64,000 nt of DNA, taken from the NCBI GenBank assembly GCA_029945375.1, contig CM057061.1, forward strand, positions 496,001-560,000. Reading direction: 5' to 3'. The DNA is from Agaricus subrufescens. Taxonomy: Eukaryota; Basidiomycota; Agaricomycetes; Agaricales; Agaricaceae. The notes under the pieces are model-generated. The model did no database searches, was not told the origin of the DNA, and saw only the letters and a list, made by a program, of their open reading frames with translations. The position numbers were made by a program, and so were the translations under genes. This document shows positions 45,492 to 58,205 of this stretch, in pieces (within the stretch, counting starts at the first letter, position 1; every line of letters starts with the position of its first letter).

Positions 45492-46870
45492 GGATACAAG
45501 TCACTCCGACGGGCTACGACGATATATTTGGAGAGGAAATAGGGACGACAGAGGAGAATAGGCAAAATGACGTTAGTGGCAGTACGATAGTGATTCTTAT
45601 CGCAAGCGGGTCCTAAAACCTCACTTCGAGGTTTACTAGACGGTTCAAACCTGCGGAAACTAGGGTAAGCAAGAAATTCCACTTTCAATTGAGCAATAGG
45701 TGTCAGAAAAGCGCGAAAAAATTAACATCTTTCGGAAGAGCTAAGCTCTACACTAAGACTGACGTGCAAAGCGAAAATCATCACGTTCATTGGGGGAAAA
45801 GAGAGTAAAGCAACATACCTAATGTGCGGGTTCGTAAGATTCGAGTTTCGAGCTTTTTTTTTCACTGGAGGTCGTGGGAAGACCTTCTCATGATACCGCC
45901 AGACCCCATACAAGTCATCAGATGTATTTAACAGCAATTTGGTGTGCGAATATGTATTTTTGTCCACCTATATACGGCTGCCAGTTCTATACGATACCGC
46001 CATTTCATAAGCAAAACCCAACGACGATCTGGCAAATTCCAGGGAAGGCGACCATGAGAAATCGGAGAAATCGCTGGTATCACCGGCCGAAATGATGAGT
46101 ATAGGGGTCGTCGTCGCCAAGGACGGCTTCATCGGGCGAGGCAATGAAGTGTTCGAGCGTAAACCAGTCCGCGTAATCAGCACACGCGTGCACGACACTA
46201 CACAGAGAACATGCAGGGTAGAGGAAAAGAATTTACGCACTAGGGTACTTACAATCACGGACAACCTGGTGTAGGGCATCACCGCTTGACCGAGAAAGCT
46301 ACCGGAGCCTCGGTCTGGGAAATTCGGCATGATAGCTACGACCTCGATGGAGCCTGGCTTGAAACTAGCAAATCTGATCACCTTACGCGACAACCTCGAG
46401 GAAGATTGGAGCCACGTGTGAATGTCAAGTAAATGTGCGAGCAGTGATATCTGAGATCTGGACAACTGTCGGTTATCTACGTTGGGAAGAGAAATCAGTC
46501 AAGGGTACACCGCAGAGCTGTGACCTACAGTCCTGGTATTACTTAGAAGCTATGTGCCAGCATTGACTCCAGAACTAGTTTGATAGCGGCGATTGTTGAG
46601 TGCGGTCAACAAAGAACGTTAATCTTATGTATTGCTCATTGAGGAATACATGGTACAGGAGTCAACTAGGACTGGTAAAAGGACGGAGGGACTAGCGGCG
46701 GATTAGCCTTTGGGCCCTTGACAGCGACTGGCTACATTTACCAGTGACAGTCTTCGAGAAGGTACCGCCTCTAGATTTCAAGGCCAATCTTTGGGCTTGA
46801 TTTCCTGCAACCCAGGATAGGTTTCTGTCATAGTAAGGCTCCCTGAGTTGCTGGACGCAGACTGGGCGAA
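45492..46870. other. Unresolved region, possible short minus-strand gene at 45970-46465
   Basis: An open frame of 165 codons on the minus strand (46465 to 45968) contains IMPNFPDRGSGSFLGQAVMP and has a good donor (gtaagtacc) near 46255. An alternative frame nearby encodes HACADYADWFTLEHFIASPD and ends HHFGR. I could not join the two in phase, and neither resembles a family I know. The rest has only short frames. The region also holds the ELMO promoter. Confidence 0.3.
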
Positions 46871-48914
46871 GTGGCAGACCAGCACGTGGTGGCAGCCACC
46901 GCCGCCTTTCTTCTCGCCCCCATGGCCCTCCGCCAGTCGCCTTCTCAATGGTCCCATACTTCTCTCGTTCTCCCCCTACCAGGTGGCGCAAGCTGGATCT
47001 CGTTATTGGCATTCTCCGAACTTGACACGGTTCTGAATACAACGTCTCTGGAGAGCCTTTCATTCACTGCGTCTGCTCCTGTCTTCCCCTCTGGACACAG
47101 GCCTCCCCTATTCACGCTTTTGGACTACGAGAGCCACCAGGTTGCTGAAGACGTGATCCGAAAGGAGTGGCCAGAGCCAAGTGTGGTAACAACGCCGACT
47201 ATGCCCCGTATGAAGGTTATACTAGAAGAAAAGATCCTTGTTGATAAGTGGATGGTAAGGAGCTATGGTTAATTCTAAGAGACCCGTCTTACGTTTTAAG
47301 TCCAAGGTGCCGCTTCAACCTCCACCAGATCATGTACCATGGGGCGATCTGGAAGCTACACCTTCAGAGGGGAACTACCCTCCCACGAGCTTGGATTGGC
47401 CGTTCCGAGAACCACCAACAGATCAGATTGAAAGGGGTTCAATTCCAAACGCGAAATGGCCATTCTGCAAAGATCCCACATCCGATCCTGGACACACGAT
47501 GGACCCTGTTCATGACGACTCGCTTACACCGGAAAACAGAATGTCTCTTTATTCGACGAGAGCTCGCGGCATCCGCAAGGGAAGTCAGCAAGCGATGCGG
47601 AGGACTCTGGGCTTGAATACTCAGGAGATTCAACACCCCTGTCACTTATCTTTTCACCCTATCGCTTCTAGGAAACGTCCGAATCTCGCGATCCGCCGTG
47701 GTCACAAAGCCTTCCCTTACCTTAAGCTCCAACAGGTGACTGCAAAGACTGATGCTACTCTGTTTGATGCTATACCAACTGCTTTTCGGGGCTCTCCTCT
47801 GACGTCTTCACTCGTCTTAGATCAGTCTCAATACCCTCCACCGCAAAACATCAGCTTGGCGGAAATGCTTGGGAACCTCCGCGCGAAATGCGTATCGTTT
47901 TCTTCACGAGTTTCCTTACCTCCGGATTGGCCCCACCGGTCTCGGCTTCTAAGGAATGAAATCACGAAGCTATCGGATACTGTGTCTGCATCACACTCTA
48001 GCGATGACGAATGGGCATTTGCAGAACCATTAATGGACATGATCGATTCATTTTCTGGTAGAGGCAACGATCTAAGCGCCCATCCGATACTCATCAAAGA
48101 CGGCATGTTCGATACACCGATCGACTCACACAGTCCGCGCAACGTTTCCAGCACCCGTACTCTGCCCTTGGTCGATAATGATGCCCAAGATCACCTCAGT
48201 TCCTCAAAATTTCAAGCTGGCTCGTTGATTCTTCGTCCTTCTGTTATTATCCCTTCCTCGGTCTGTAAACATTCGTCTCGCTCCAAAATTAAAAAGACGG
48301 TCCGTTTCGCTGATTCTGTTATCTTGCCGGAAAATCCTGTTAGCCTTGATCAAGAGAAAGCAGAGGGAAAAAAGAATCTTGGAACAACTATTGGCTCTCC
48401 GCGTCACCGGAGGAGGCAGAGCATCTCACTCTCAGCTTTGATACCTCCCAACCCTCCTCTTTCTGTTGTGCGCTCCCTCCAGTCAGCTGCCCCACCTAGA
48501 AGCTCGCAGGTGAATCGTTCTCGAAGCACTTGTTCCAGATCACCAGCCAGGCCACTCTCATACCGGTTTCCTCGATCTCCGAAGCTGCCGTTATCCATGG
48601 ACGAAAATCTAATTCCTCAATCTCTGAATGTACCACCTCCGAGAGCACACGCACACAAACGGAAAATGGCGACTGCAGGAGAGTTCTTATCCCCCAGCCT
48701 AGTATCAAGACCCTCGCATGCATCCGGTTATCTCCGATTCAAGTTCAAGGGCAAGAAAGCGCGTATACCAAGGGGAAACCTAAAGATTTCGGGCCCGCTT
48801 CCCATGGGAATAGCGATTCCACCTCACAAGAAGATAGATTCGGGTGTTCGAGAGAGTAATGGAAAGGATAATGTTGCTACTCCCTTACGTAGTATCTTCA
48901 TGAAACTTAAATAG
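46871..48914 (+). CDS. Ser/Pro-rich protein with PP1-docking motif, function unknown
   Basis: Two exons, 46871..47254 and 47301..48914, join in phase to 665 residues. I do not recognise a catalytic domain. The N-terminal 130 residues (MADQHVVAATAAFLLAPMAL, later RPPLFTLLDYESHQVAEDVI) may be folded; the rest is Ser/Pro/Arg-rich and probably disordered. Near residue 470 is KKTVRFADSVI, an RVxF-type docking site for protein phosphatase 1 with the favoured basic lead and trailing FAD. Near the C-terminus, GYLRFKFKGKKARIPRGNL is strongly basic. The role is unknown; a PP1 regulatory or targeting subunit is one hypothesis. The start at 46871 is the first ATG giving an uninterrupted frame to the splice donor gtaagg. 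Confidence 0.8.
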
Positions 48915-48991
48915 ATCCGAGTTCAAGTACTTAAAATACTCTCTAAGCCCTCTCTGGGTCCACACATTCACAATAGGAACTAGCACCACAA

Positions 48992-49078
48992 GGCCTGATG
49001 GTCTAGTAGTATGATTCCTTGTTAGGGCTTGTTAAAGCAATCTCGAGGAGGTCCCGGGTTCAATTCCCGGTCAGGCCC
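48992..49078 (+). tRNA. tRNA-Pro (AGG) with 15-nt intron
   Basis: The acceptor stem GGCCTGA pairs with TCAGGCC and is followed by discriminator C. The anticodon stem CCTTG pairs with CGAGG (one T-G wobble). The loop reads TT-AGG-G, then an intron at 49028-49042, then T. The intron sits between positions 37 and 38, as in other eukaryotic nuclear tRNAs. The T arm is CCGGG, TTCAATT, CCCGG, and the B box GGTTCAATTCC is intact. Without the intron the tRNA is 72 nt. Anticodon AGG reads CCU and, after inosine modification, CCC and CCA proline codons. Confidence 0.93.
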
Positions 49079-52000
49079 ATGTTAGTTATTTCTTCTTTTT
49101 GCCGTGCAATCACTTCCACCCTTCCCGATGGATGTCAATGAAACAAACATAAGTTTGCACTACTAATTCGAGCCGCGCTGATCTTTTCATCCGTTCCGCA
49201 TTTAGATGTCCGAGAACCTCCTAATTAAATGCGGTCCCAGACTCCACAGTGAACTCTGTATGGGCTTATGTTACTCCAACAACATTTCCAATCCCTACTG
49301 ATTGAATATATCAAACTCAGCGGACAGATTGTGCCCACCGCCCGCATGCGAGTCAAATTTTTGCGGTTCTTCACATCCATTGGGGAGGCGTTAATAACAT
49401 GTGAGAAATACTACTGAATGGAATGATCATTGATTGGTTCTCACTCGGTACTACTATTTCCAAACTAGGCAATTCCAACGTCAATAAGTTGAAATTCTAA
49501 ACACAAATCTCGGTCTCCCGCGACGATGATATGTTTTCCCCGTGGACCCTACTTTTCGCAAAGTTCGCATGCCAGTTTTCGAAGGCGATTTCCCACCGAG
49601 AGCGTCATCGCATGTCACAGCCCGTAACCCTGACTTTGTTCTGACGGGTTCTGACGGGTCACGTCCCTGACAAAAAAAGTTCCAAGTAGCATGTCAAATA
49701 TCCATGTTCTTCGATGACAAGACATTTTGAACCCTAAACTGAAGATCCTCTCAAGATAGACACCCAACTCCGCTGGGAATATCACTGCCCAACCAATGCG
49801 ATGATGATGTGTCATGGACGGCGCCGTCGAAAATGCTACCTGACACAGGGATAAACAAATCGGTTCCAAGCCCGGGCGATACGGTCCAGATACGGTCCAA
49901 GGTTTGGCCGAAAATAGAAGCCTTGATTTTCTCATCTGACACCTCTGGATACCTCCGATCTTGGAACAATAAATATATATACGTCTTCTGGGAAACGAAT
50001 AAGACCGGGTCACGCATGGATTATTCGGCTGGCTTCAAGGTGATGTTTTCCTCCCTGTTTTTGCTTACTGATCGGATATGTGCCAAGTGATTATGCTTTC
50101 CAGGAAACCGAGAAACGCGAATACCGGAAGAACCCACCGAAAAATTGCCCAGCCTTTTGACGAAGCCCACGGCAATGACCTTCCCGCTATCGGACAGGGC
50201 AGATTGTGACGTTGAAGAGATTGGTTAGGTGAACGTCGTTAAAAGCGCGTGATCCGACCCTCTACTAACGCCGACACGGGATGGGAAATTTGGGCGAAAC
50301 TCTCCGAATACCTGGAGCATCACCAACCCAGGAATATAGCACCTGGAAGCCCTTCGTATCGTTCTGCGAGGCTTCTTCTGTCGATAACGCATCGAACCGT
50401 TAATTTTATCCACCGAAGGCAACCTCAAACTGCAACTCAAACGCCGCACAACGCCTTCGAGGGTTCCGTGGATAAATTTAAGCGACTCAATGTTCATTGC
50501 TCCAAAGTGCGGGGGCCTTCTTTACAGGTATGGATTGATCTCTGCCACTATCCAGATGGACTCCGCACGAAAAGAATACACCACCGCGGCGGTTCTTACC
50601 GTTCTATAATAACTGGTTATTTCGCAATTTCAATCCCGTGATTGCTAATAATCTATTCGCTACATGTCAGCCGCACTCCTCTCAAGTTAGTACTTCGCGT
50701 CGCGTTCTACTGCCGTATTGAGGTGGGAAACTAACCGCTAATGTACACAGAGCATACGGCCATGTCCGATGGTTCAACGGGAAATTTTATGCCGCAGGCG
50801 AGGGACGTCAGTATGTCCGAGCTCTGTTTTTGTATATCAGATATATCATCCCCCACCTCCGAATTCCACCTCCGAAATTGATAATCTGCGGTTAGTGCCT
50901 TTTCTGCAAACTTCCCCAGGAGTGGGTGCGAGAGGGCGCTTGGTAGGTTACTTATCGGCTAATATTCCGTTTGCACTCTGATAAAATCTTAGCAGTAAAT
51001 CGGAAAAACATTTCCATTGTCCTTACCGATCCTGGCCGGTATCGTTAATTTCAACCATCTCATTTTCTCATGTTTTCCCATTCCATATTTCGTCTACATA
51101 ATGAATTATTAATCGCCCAGTCGCTTGAGTCCAAAAAGTCGGTAATTGCCAATTGTTCTCGTAAAATACCGATGTTCCACAATCGCTCGGAGTTGTGCAG
51201 GGTTGCTTGTTCTTGTCCATATCATTAAACCCGGTGTTAGCCAGCGATTTCGGCACCACCGCCCAGGTTTTGTATGCTTGAGGATCCTCACATATACCCT
51301 TACGTGACTATATCGGGTGACATGCCTGTTGAGTCGCGATTGTACATCTGGGGAAACAAAGTTCTCTTTATCATCACAGCGGTCATGCCTCAAGAAGCAC
51401 CCAGTGACCGCCCAGAACCGAGGCTCAGAACCTATTTATCAAGCCATATGTCATACACCACCAAGTATGAAATAATGCCTTTGGATATTGGAGCCTTAGA
51501 TTGGTCTATGCAGCCGCAGTATCGTCATGGGAAGGCTCATCGAACCCCCTCATGTTCGTCGGAGAAGATGCAGTCCCAGCGTACAAAGAATCGAAGAAGC
51601 ATCTACCTGGACCTATTTTTGTCCCGAGTGACTTGTCACGCTGAATAAATATTTAACCCTTTTGTCCATGTCAAATCAACATCACACACATCAGATTGTT
51701 TGACGTTGTGCGTTCGCCGTTCGGGACTGGGTCTAGATCAGCTGTATATGAAAGCGACATAAAAAGTACAGAAAATTTCTCGTCGGTTGATTCGTGTATA
51801 AATATCAAACATCCGCGTCGTAGCCGCAATGCCAATGTGGCGTTAGGTATCAACTCCCTCGGGAGGTCTCGCGTGGAATCAAATGATCATCACAATCCGG
51901 GGAATGATATCAGAGTGCATCGAAGATGCTTGGGATGCTACAATGAATCAATGCCCAGTAAATGCATCATATTCACACGGGCAAAAGAAGATATGTAACA

Positions 52001-53177
52001 AACTTGTCAGCGCCTTGTCAGGTGATGTAGGAGGCCCGAAATTTTTTAGAAGACAAACGAAAGGGAATGATAAGTACGACAACTGTGACACTTCGGAGCA
52101 TGGAGCTTCTTTGATCCATGCATCTGTGATCTGTAATTGATCTGTGTGAAGTATGCGAGGCGGAATCAGGGTTCTTTGGATCCACCCTTCCAATAACAAA
52201 CTCATTTACGTACAAACGCGTTAGTCCTAATATAGACCTTCACGTGCAGTCCGATGGTCTGGCTTTGGTTTCACGAACTAACTGGAGTAGCACGTCGGCA
52301 TCAACACAATACCTGGGCGCGCAGCTGATATTGAGTGGAAGTAGAAGAAAAATTATGGCTTGGCTGGGTGTACCATCGTACAATTGCGAGGTCGCTTACG
52401 CGTTACTGCGGAACTGAAAGGAGCAACATCTCCGTCCGGAGGCCGTTGATGTATCTTCGATCCGTAAGCATCTGAGTATCCGCGACCCGGTGAGGGTTTT
52501 TTCTAGATTCCGAGTTCTTTTCTCGCGCCGATGTGACGGGCTGACCCAATTCAGCACACCCTGATCTTGCAGGTTTGTCCACAATTTTCCCACCGTATAT
52601 TCGTCATGCTGTAGGAGACCAACTCAGCGGCAAGTACAGAAGAAGTATGTGTCCTTGTTATTATAACTCCGAGAGACCAAGAAAACAAATAGGCGAATAA
52701 GTATATACATTCGAGTACTCGAGAAAGAGCGGAAGGATAGGTACAAATTAGCAGAGGCGAAGGAGATCCCAGGGCGGGACCATTGCAAGAATATAGACAA
52801 TGCAAGCTACTATACAAATAATTGCGATAAGAAAGCGAATAATGTAAGCCAAAAAAAAAAAAAACAGAAAAATAAAGTGAACGAAAAGAAGGACGCCCGA
52901 GGAGAAAAGAATCTACAAGATAAATCCAAGGGAAATACAACGGTTCTACCATATATAACATTTCCGACAGCAACGAGGTAGATAGTGATACGAAATAAGA
53001 CAATAGAGAAGCGGAAAGAACCGAAAACCTGTCTGACTGTGGCAATCGTGGTATTAATCGAGCAGTCGATTATGTTCCGGGATTAAGGTGCGATAGAATG
53101 TGGTCACGAGTAGACCTGACAAGGATAGAGAGACAAGGAGAATTGGCAAGCTGTCAGAAGCATCGTATAATAGACCC
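49079..53177. other. Gene-poor 4.1 kb downstream of tRNA-Pro and Con7-like gene
   Basis: Many short frames on both strands, none matching a known family. The longest, 164 codons on the minus strand at 52551-53045, is a hydrophobic translation of polypurine DNA and probably lies in the 3' flank of the zinc-finger gene. Two perfect short tandem duplications occur: ttctgacggg twice at 49639-49658 and gatacggtcca twice at 49878-49899. AT content is high in places. No terminal inverted repeats, transposase or further tRNA is seen. Confidence 0.5.
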
Positions 53178-55290
53178 TCAACCACGATGATCAAATTCAT
53201 CTCCACTGACATGGCCTCCTACGCTTGCGTGCCCTGTACCAGGTCGACTGTCTGACTCGTAGAGGTCGTAACCATCAGGAGGATAAGCCATATCACCACC
53301 TGGATGGAGAGATGGGGTGAGTCCTGTATGGGACTGATGATTTTGGTAACCGGGTAAGGATGTCAGCAGCGTACTGTCCGGAACTAGCCTTCCTACTGTC
53401 CGCGGAGGTGGGGAGGCGTGGTTAGGTTGGGATGGAAGGGAAGATGAGATATAAGATTGGGCAAGGCCTGCACGCGATGACAAACTGCTGCTGGCGTGCC
53501 AGGAAGATGGTGTACCTGCGTTGTTGAATCGTCGCATACTATTATAATGAAAAGCTTCCTCGTCGCGCTCGTGAGGGTAGCGAATGTCTTCTATGGGCAT
53601 GGCAAACCGATCTGCGGAGCCTGCATGAGGGACATTGACAGATAAGCCCATCGCGGGATGCTGACGGTGCTGCATCATCCCATAACGAGTATCATAGGCG
53701 CCAGATTCATCAGGTCGCATGGGTAGAGTAGACATCCGCCGAGCGGATCCATGGACTGAGCCAGTTGCTTCGGCTTCTTTCTTGGCCTTTCGCCACTGTT
53801 TACGTAGTTCCTTAAATTCTGTCGAGGTCAAAGGCATGAGTGACAATGTCAAAAGACGAGGGAGGGGAGGACTAACCATTAGGTGTACGCTTAGGTCCAT
53901 GCTTTTGCATTGTGACGTGTGCGTTCAGATGGTTCAATGTACCATACGACTTGGTACAATCCGGCCACGAACATTGATAGAGGCGTTCGATTTCATCGTA
54001 GCGCCGGCGGGGGCGCTTTTTGACAGTATTTCCGGGTAGAGCAACAAAAGAGTATGTCTTGCTGTTGGCATCCCCAGTGAAATTGGGATGCAGGCCCCTC
54101 TGCATGTGTGGTGGTTGGGAGTGAGAGCCGAAGCTGCTATAACCCAAGGAACCAAGGGGGGGAGCAGATGAGGTAGAGGTTGCCGTATTCGGCGGTGAGG
54201 GACCATAAGGATCTCCGCCTCCGGGCGAGTAATGAACTCCGGGCGAGCTAAGGAGACCACTCGGGAAATTAGGATTAAGAGGAGAGATGGGTTCATAAAG
54301 ACCATTCTCATAAACGTCGTCATGGTGCTTCCACTGCGACTGAGATAAAGAATAGTCCGAATGCCGCAGATCTCGCAGCGATGCGAGGCTGGAACCTCTC
54401 TGCAAGGCAGGCATGTAGTTGGAGGAACGGGCAGACTGTGAGGAAGGGTTGAACGCGAACGGGTATTGGGGTAAGCGATCGCAAGAATCCGAGGAGGGGG
54501 CATAGGAAGACGCGGTTCCCATGATATTTGGCTCGGACATTCTGCGCTGCTCCAAGTTGACCTGAGAGCACGAGTTGGAATATTTATCGTTGGGGCTCTG
54601 ACGATTACACCGATCTGTCAGAGATTCCGAGAGAGTTCGATCATCCCCCGAATAAGATGGAGCGCCTGTAAGGGGGAAACGTTCCTGCGAAGGCGGCGCA
54701 CTGACGGGTTGGAGAAGCGAGGAAGGGCGGTGAACGTCTACGGGAGATGGAGATTCTGACAGGTAAGAGCCGACGGCGTCAGAATTCTTTAGTGTATCAC
54801 TGGCGTTATTGAGGGATTGAGAGCCAGAGGGGTATTGGGCAGCAACAAAAGACGGGCGAGAATTGAGGTCGAACATGTCAGTTGTCGGGGAGGTAAGAGG
54901 GGAATCAAAGGCGGCCGAAGGCCGGGGAGCGTAAGGAGGTGGTCCGGAAGACCTCGACGAGGGGGACGAGATGTTGTCGTCAACAGACCCTGTCGGAGAG
55001 TCTGAATGAATGGGGGAGGTGGCGACGGGCACCAGGTTGCCGAGGTTGGTAAAGAAGGAGGGAGAGGAGGCGACTTTGTGATGGGATACGTAGTCGGGGA
55101 TGCACTTGGAAACGTCAAGGTGCGGGGGAGGTGCAAGGACCTGAGACATCATCCAGAACGACGGGGAGCGAGCAGCCGCGAAAAAAGTCGGGCTGGAAGA
55201 GGTTTCGCAGGAAATCATCGTGCAAACTCGTCCTCTTGTCTTGTACGCCTCCCGAACGCATCTGAGATCGTGCGTGACGTGACCTCGCAT
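53178..55290 (-). CDS. C2H2 zinc-finger transcription factor, Con7-like
   Basis: Nuclear regulator; Con7 of Magnaporthe controls conidial morphology and infection-related growth, and the basidiomycete role is unknown. The body is a long Ser/Pro-rich disordered region (for example GPPPYAPRPSAAF and SLGYSSFGSHSQPPH). KTYSFVALPGNTVKKRPRRR and YDEIERLYQCSWPDCTKSYG follow. The finger is C-x4-C with LNHLNAHVTMQKHG, so one classical C2H2 finger is complete. Intron 53819..53876 joins RTPN to EFKELRKQWRKAKKEAE, the conserved basic extension of the Con7 domain. The C-terminus is Gly/Ser-rich and ends SGDEFDHRG. The outermost ATG is at 55290, but 55218 or the MSQVLAPPPHLDVSKCIPDY start at 55149 looks more natural. 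Confidence 0.88.
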
Positions 55291-58205
55291 GCCAGATTAA
55301 TTACAAAACTCAAAAAGAGCACGCACTGCCGAACAATCAATAACATCATATCGAGCTTCGTACGGATTTCTAGAAGGCAACTGCCATTTTCAGACTTTTC
55401 GCCATCTTCTCCACGTCACGCGCGTATCAGCTTCCTGGCTTCCTTTTGAGCTTGCCATTTATTCCACAAAACGTGACGTGACCAAGGTGACCGTGTTCGA
55501 CGCGTTTCGCGTCACCATTCAGTCCGGATGAACCAGCGTCTTCGTTCAAGTCAATTGCAGCGGCAACTCAACTGGCTCCGGGCCACCCCCCAGACCGATC
55601 ACCCTCCTTCTCCGGCCGCTTTCTTTCCCTTCCGCCACCCTCCTCCCATCCGCACCCTGGCCTTCACCCGCCCACCTCCTCTCTCCGCTCATCTCGCTCT
55701 TTTCCCTCCTTCTTCCCGCCTTCTTCCGCATTTCTTCCCCTCGTGCCCACGAGCGCAACTCTGCTACCGGCTCCGTCAGTTTATTTCATACTCAAACAAA
55801 GTTTTCCCTTATCGAGGGCTGTTCCTTCGTTGCTGGTTCGCCTGAACTCCCCCATCAGATCTGAGATTCATCTTGCGAGATGAATTGTCCAAAACAATTC
55901 TTGCCCGGCAGAACATGCCGTCGAACGCAAATATTATCTGACGACTTCCCCCTCCGCCGGAAAGAATAATAAAGCACACACCTATTTCAACGTCAGATTA
56001 GTGGGCGAAAACATTTATCCCCTCAATTACTGCAAAATGGACCCAGTTCATTGGGAAAGTAGCTTCATCCGTGCTTCGAATTTTCAACCGCAGCGCCCAT
56101 GACTCTTGATCATGTCATCGGTCAAGGGATGAGCGCAAGTTTTCCCGACAGCCTGCTCCCAGCAACGCTGTTCGTCCCCGACAGAGATCCCTGTAAAAAG
56201 TTCGATAGGGTGGAGACAACCCTGTGAATTGTCACATTCCGAGTACGCGACTGTTGCGCTTGCGTTCCGCTGATCCTTGTCTGATCCTACCCACGTTCAA
56301 GTCCTCGGGAGAATAAAAAACAAGAGTTCGGGAAGACATGGAGTAAAAAATCATTGATGGGGTGGGGGGGGGATCAAAAATAAAATAATATTCTTTCCAA
56401 AAAAGCCTTTCCCGTCCCAGCCCGATTCTTGAATCGATATATCCGGCTCGGTCGGTGGATATAATTGTCAATGATATTGGAGTATCCTGTCTGTCCTGTG
56501 AAATCAGCTGCGCTGATTGTTGATTATGATCTCCACACGTCGGCGACCCCAGCTCAGCCCTCCCGCGAGTGACGAAGTTATCATTCCCCACTGTGAGCCT
56601 TGATTTTGGCCTTGTGTTACACAGACCCGGGCATTGACACGCTGATGTCGAGGTTGCCGGAAGAATCGGATCTCTCTTCTCAGATTGTGGTTAATTTGAG
56701 ATGTGTCAATACAACTGACTCTCCACAACTGAACCAGGCTCCAGGCGCCCAGGCCGAATAATGGGTTAAATTTAGGGTTTGGGAGGGGAATGGCCATTTG
56801 CGTTTCACATGTTGACACTGGATTAAGCTGGGGGGGCGTGCATCTGACAATGATGCTAGTGACGCCAGAGGATCGACAACCCCGAGCGTGTAATCTGGCT
56901 AGGAAGATGTAAAACGGACTCCCTCAACGACTACATCGCGGGATGCAATCATATTCCAGCAGCGTTTTCCTGACTCTGGCGGTGGCGGCGGTGGCAAACA
57001 AGCGTTCAATTTGGGTCTGGCTCGGAGATCCGACACGAAGCTGAGAAGTATACAAAATGAAGGGCGCTGGTCTGCGGGGTTAACTGGAAATGATTTGCAA
57101 TATGCTGAGGTTTTTGCCGTCAGTATGTCTTAATGGAAGGGGTTCTCTGTCGCTTGTCATGGCAAGTTGCATGAAGCAAAATCGGAAGGAGTCGTGAGAT
57201 CTCGGGAAGTAAATATAGGGTGATTATCCACAAGCCCTGTGCGGGGAAAAAAAAATTTTAAGGCGTTATGACACAGTTCATGAGGGTGGAAAAGTAACGC
57301 ATGGGGCACTTTCACCGCTGCAACGTTGGGTGGATAAGGATGGCAAAGGGTTGTGGTGATCATTTGACATCGCTTACAGCATTGAACAAGAAAATTTTGC
57401 GTGAACCGGTTCAATTCCGAGACCGAAATAAAATGCGCCCACTCTGGCGCTATTAAGCAGTCACCGAGGGTGAGCGACACCCCTCATATATGCGTAGATC
57501 ACATCTAGTCATCGTATGCTGAATTCCTGATGTGATGAGTGTGAACAAATCATTCAAAGGTTTTTTGTTTGGCAAGAACACTTATGCCTATATTGAGCTT
57601 CAGACAGAATCAAGTGTTGATTGACACCTTGACATTGGGTTTTATTTCATAATGCGGAGGTTAGTGAGCACTTGCAGACCGCGAGGAAAAGCAAGACTCA
57701 CAGCTGCGGAAGTCGAGATTTATTTTCAGGGTCGACACTGATCCGATATGCAAACAGCGCACTCGATACCGATCGGATACTTCCAGAAAGTATGACAGTG
57801 TAGTTGAGGATGGATGAATCATGGTGAATCACAAGGTGTAAATGGGTGTGAAGGCCCCGGAAAAAAGCTGTAGCGAGTTGACCACAAGGTGGTCGCTGCA
57901 TACATGATGATCGTTCAAGATGCACGCTGAATCGATATGGCATGAGGAGCAGCAATGGAAAAGGCTTAGTGCTCGTGCAGAATCGAAAGCACGCGCTGGA
58001 GAATTGATTGGAAAATGGAGGGTGCTATGTCAGGGAGCTATGGAGGGACCCACTGGGGGGCCACGATCCAGGGTGCGTTATGCAAATACAGAGGACGACA
58101 ATGAAACATGGTCGAGCGAGATATGGGCACGTGACCGAGCCCCTATCGGTGGATGGACCTGGGAAACCTGGCTTCACCGCTCTTCCCTCGCACACCGTCC
58201 TCCTC
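55291..58205. other. Long divergent regulatory region between Con7-like and RING genes
   Basis: Nearly 3 kb separate two outward-facing start codons. A plus-strand frame at 55528-55845 is a low-complexity Pro/Leu/Arg translation of C/T-rich DNA and I do not call it. The region has strong C/T and G/T skews, a ggcggtggcggcggtggc run near 56980 and several A- or G-runs. No repeat family or RNA gene is identified. Upstream length is unusual for this compact window and fits a developmentally regulated promoter, which is inference. Confidence 0.5.

Noticed and set aside
46692..47063. Minus-strand frame of 123 codons opposite the PP1-motif gene
   Set aside because: The plus-strand gene gives a 665-residue protein across a clean intron; the antisense frame has no recognisable features.
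52551..53045. 164-codon minus-strand frame, hydrophobic and Leu/Ser/Tyr-rich
   Set aside because: It translates A/G-rich DNA just past the stop of the Con7-like gene, has no family pattern, and fits a 3' UTR.
55528..55845. 105-codon plus-strand frame rich in Pro, Leu and Arg
   Set aside because: It comes from a C/T-rich tract with no domain or splice support; low-complexity translation.
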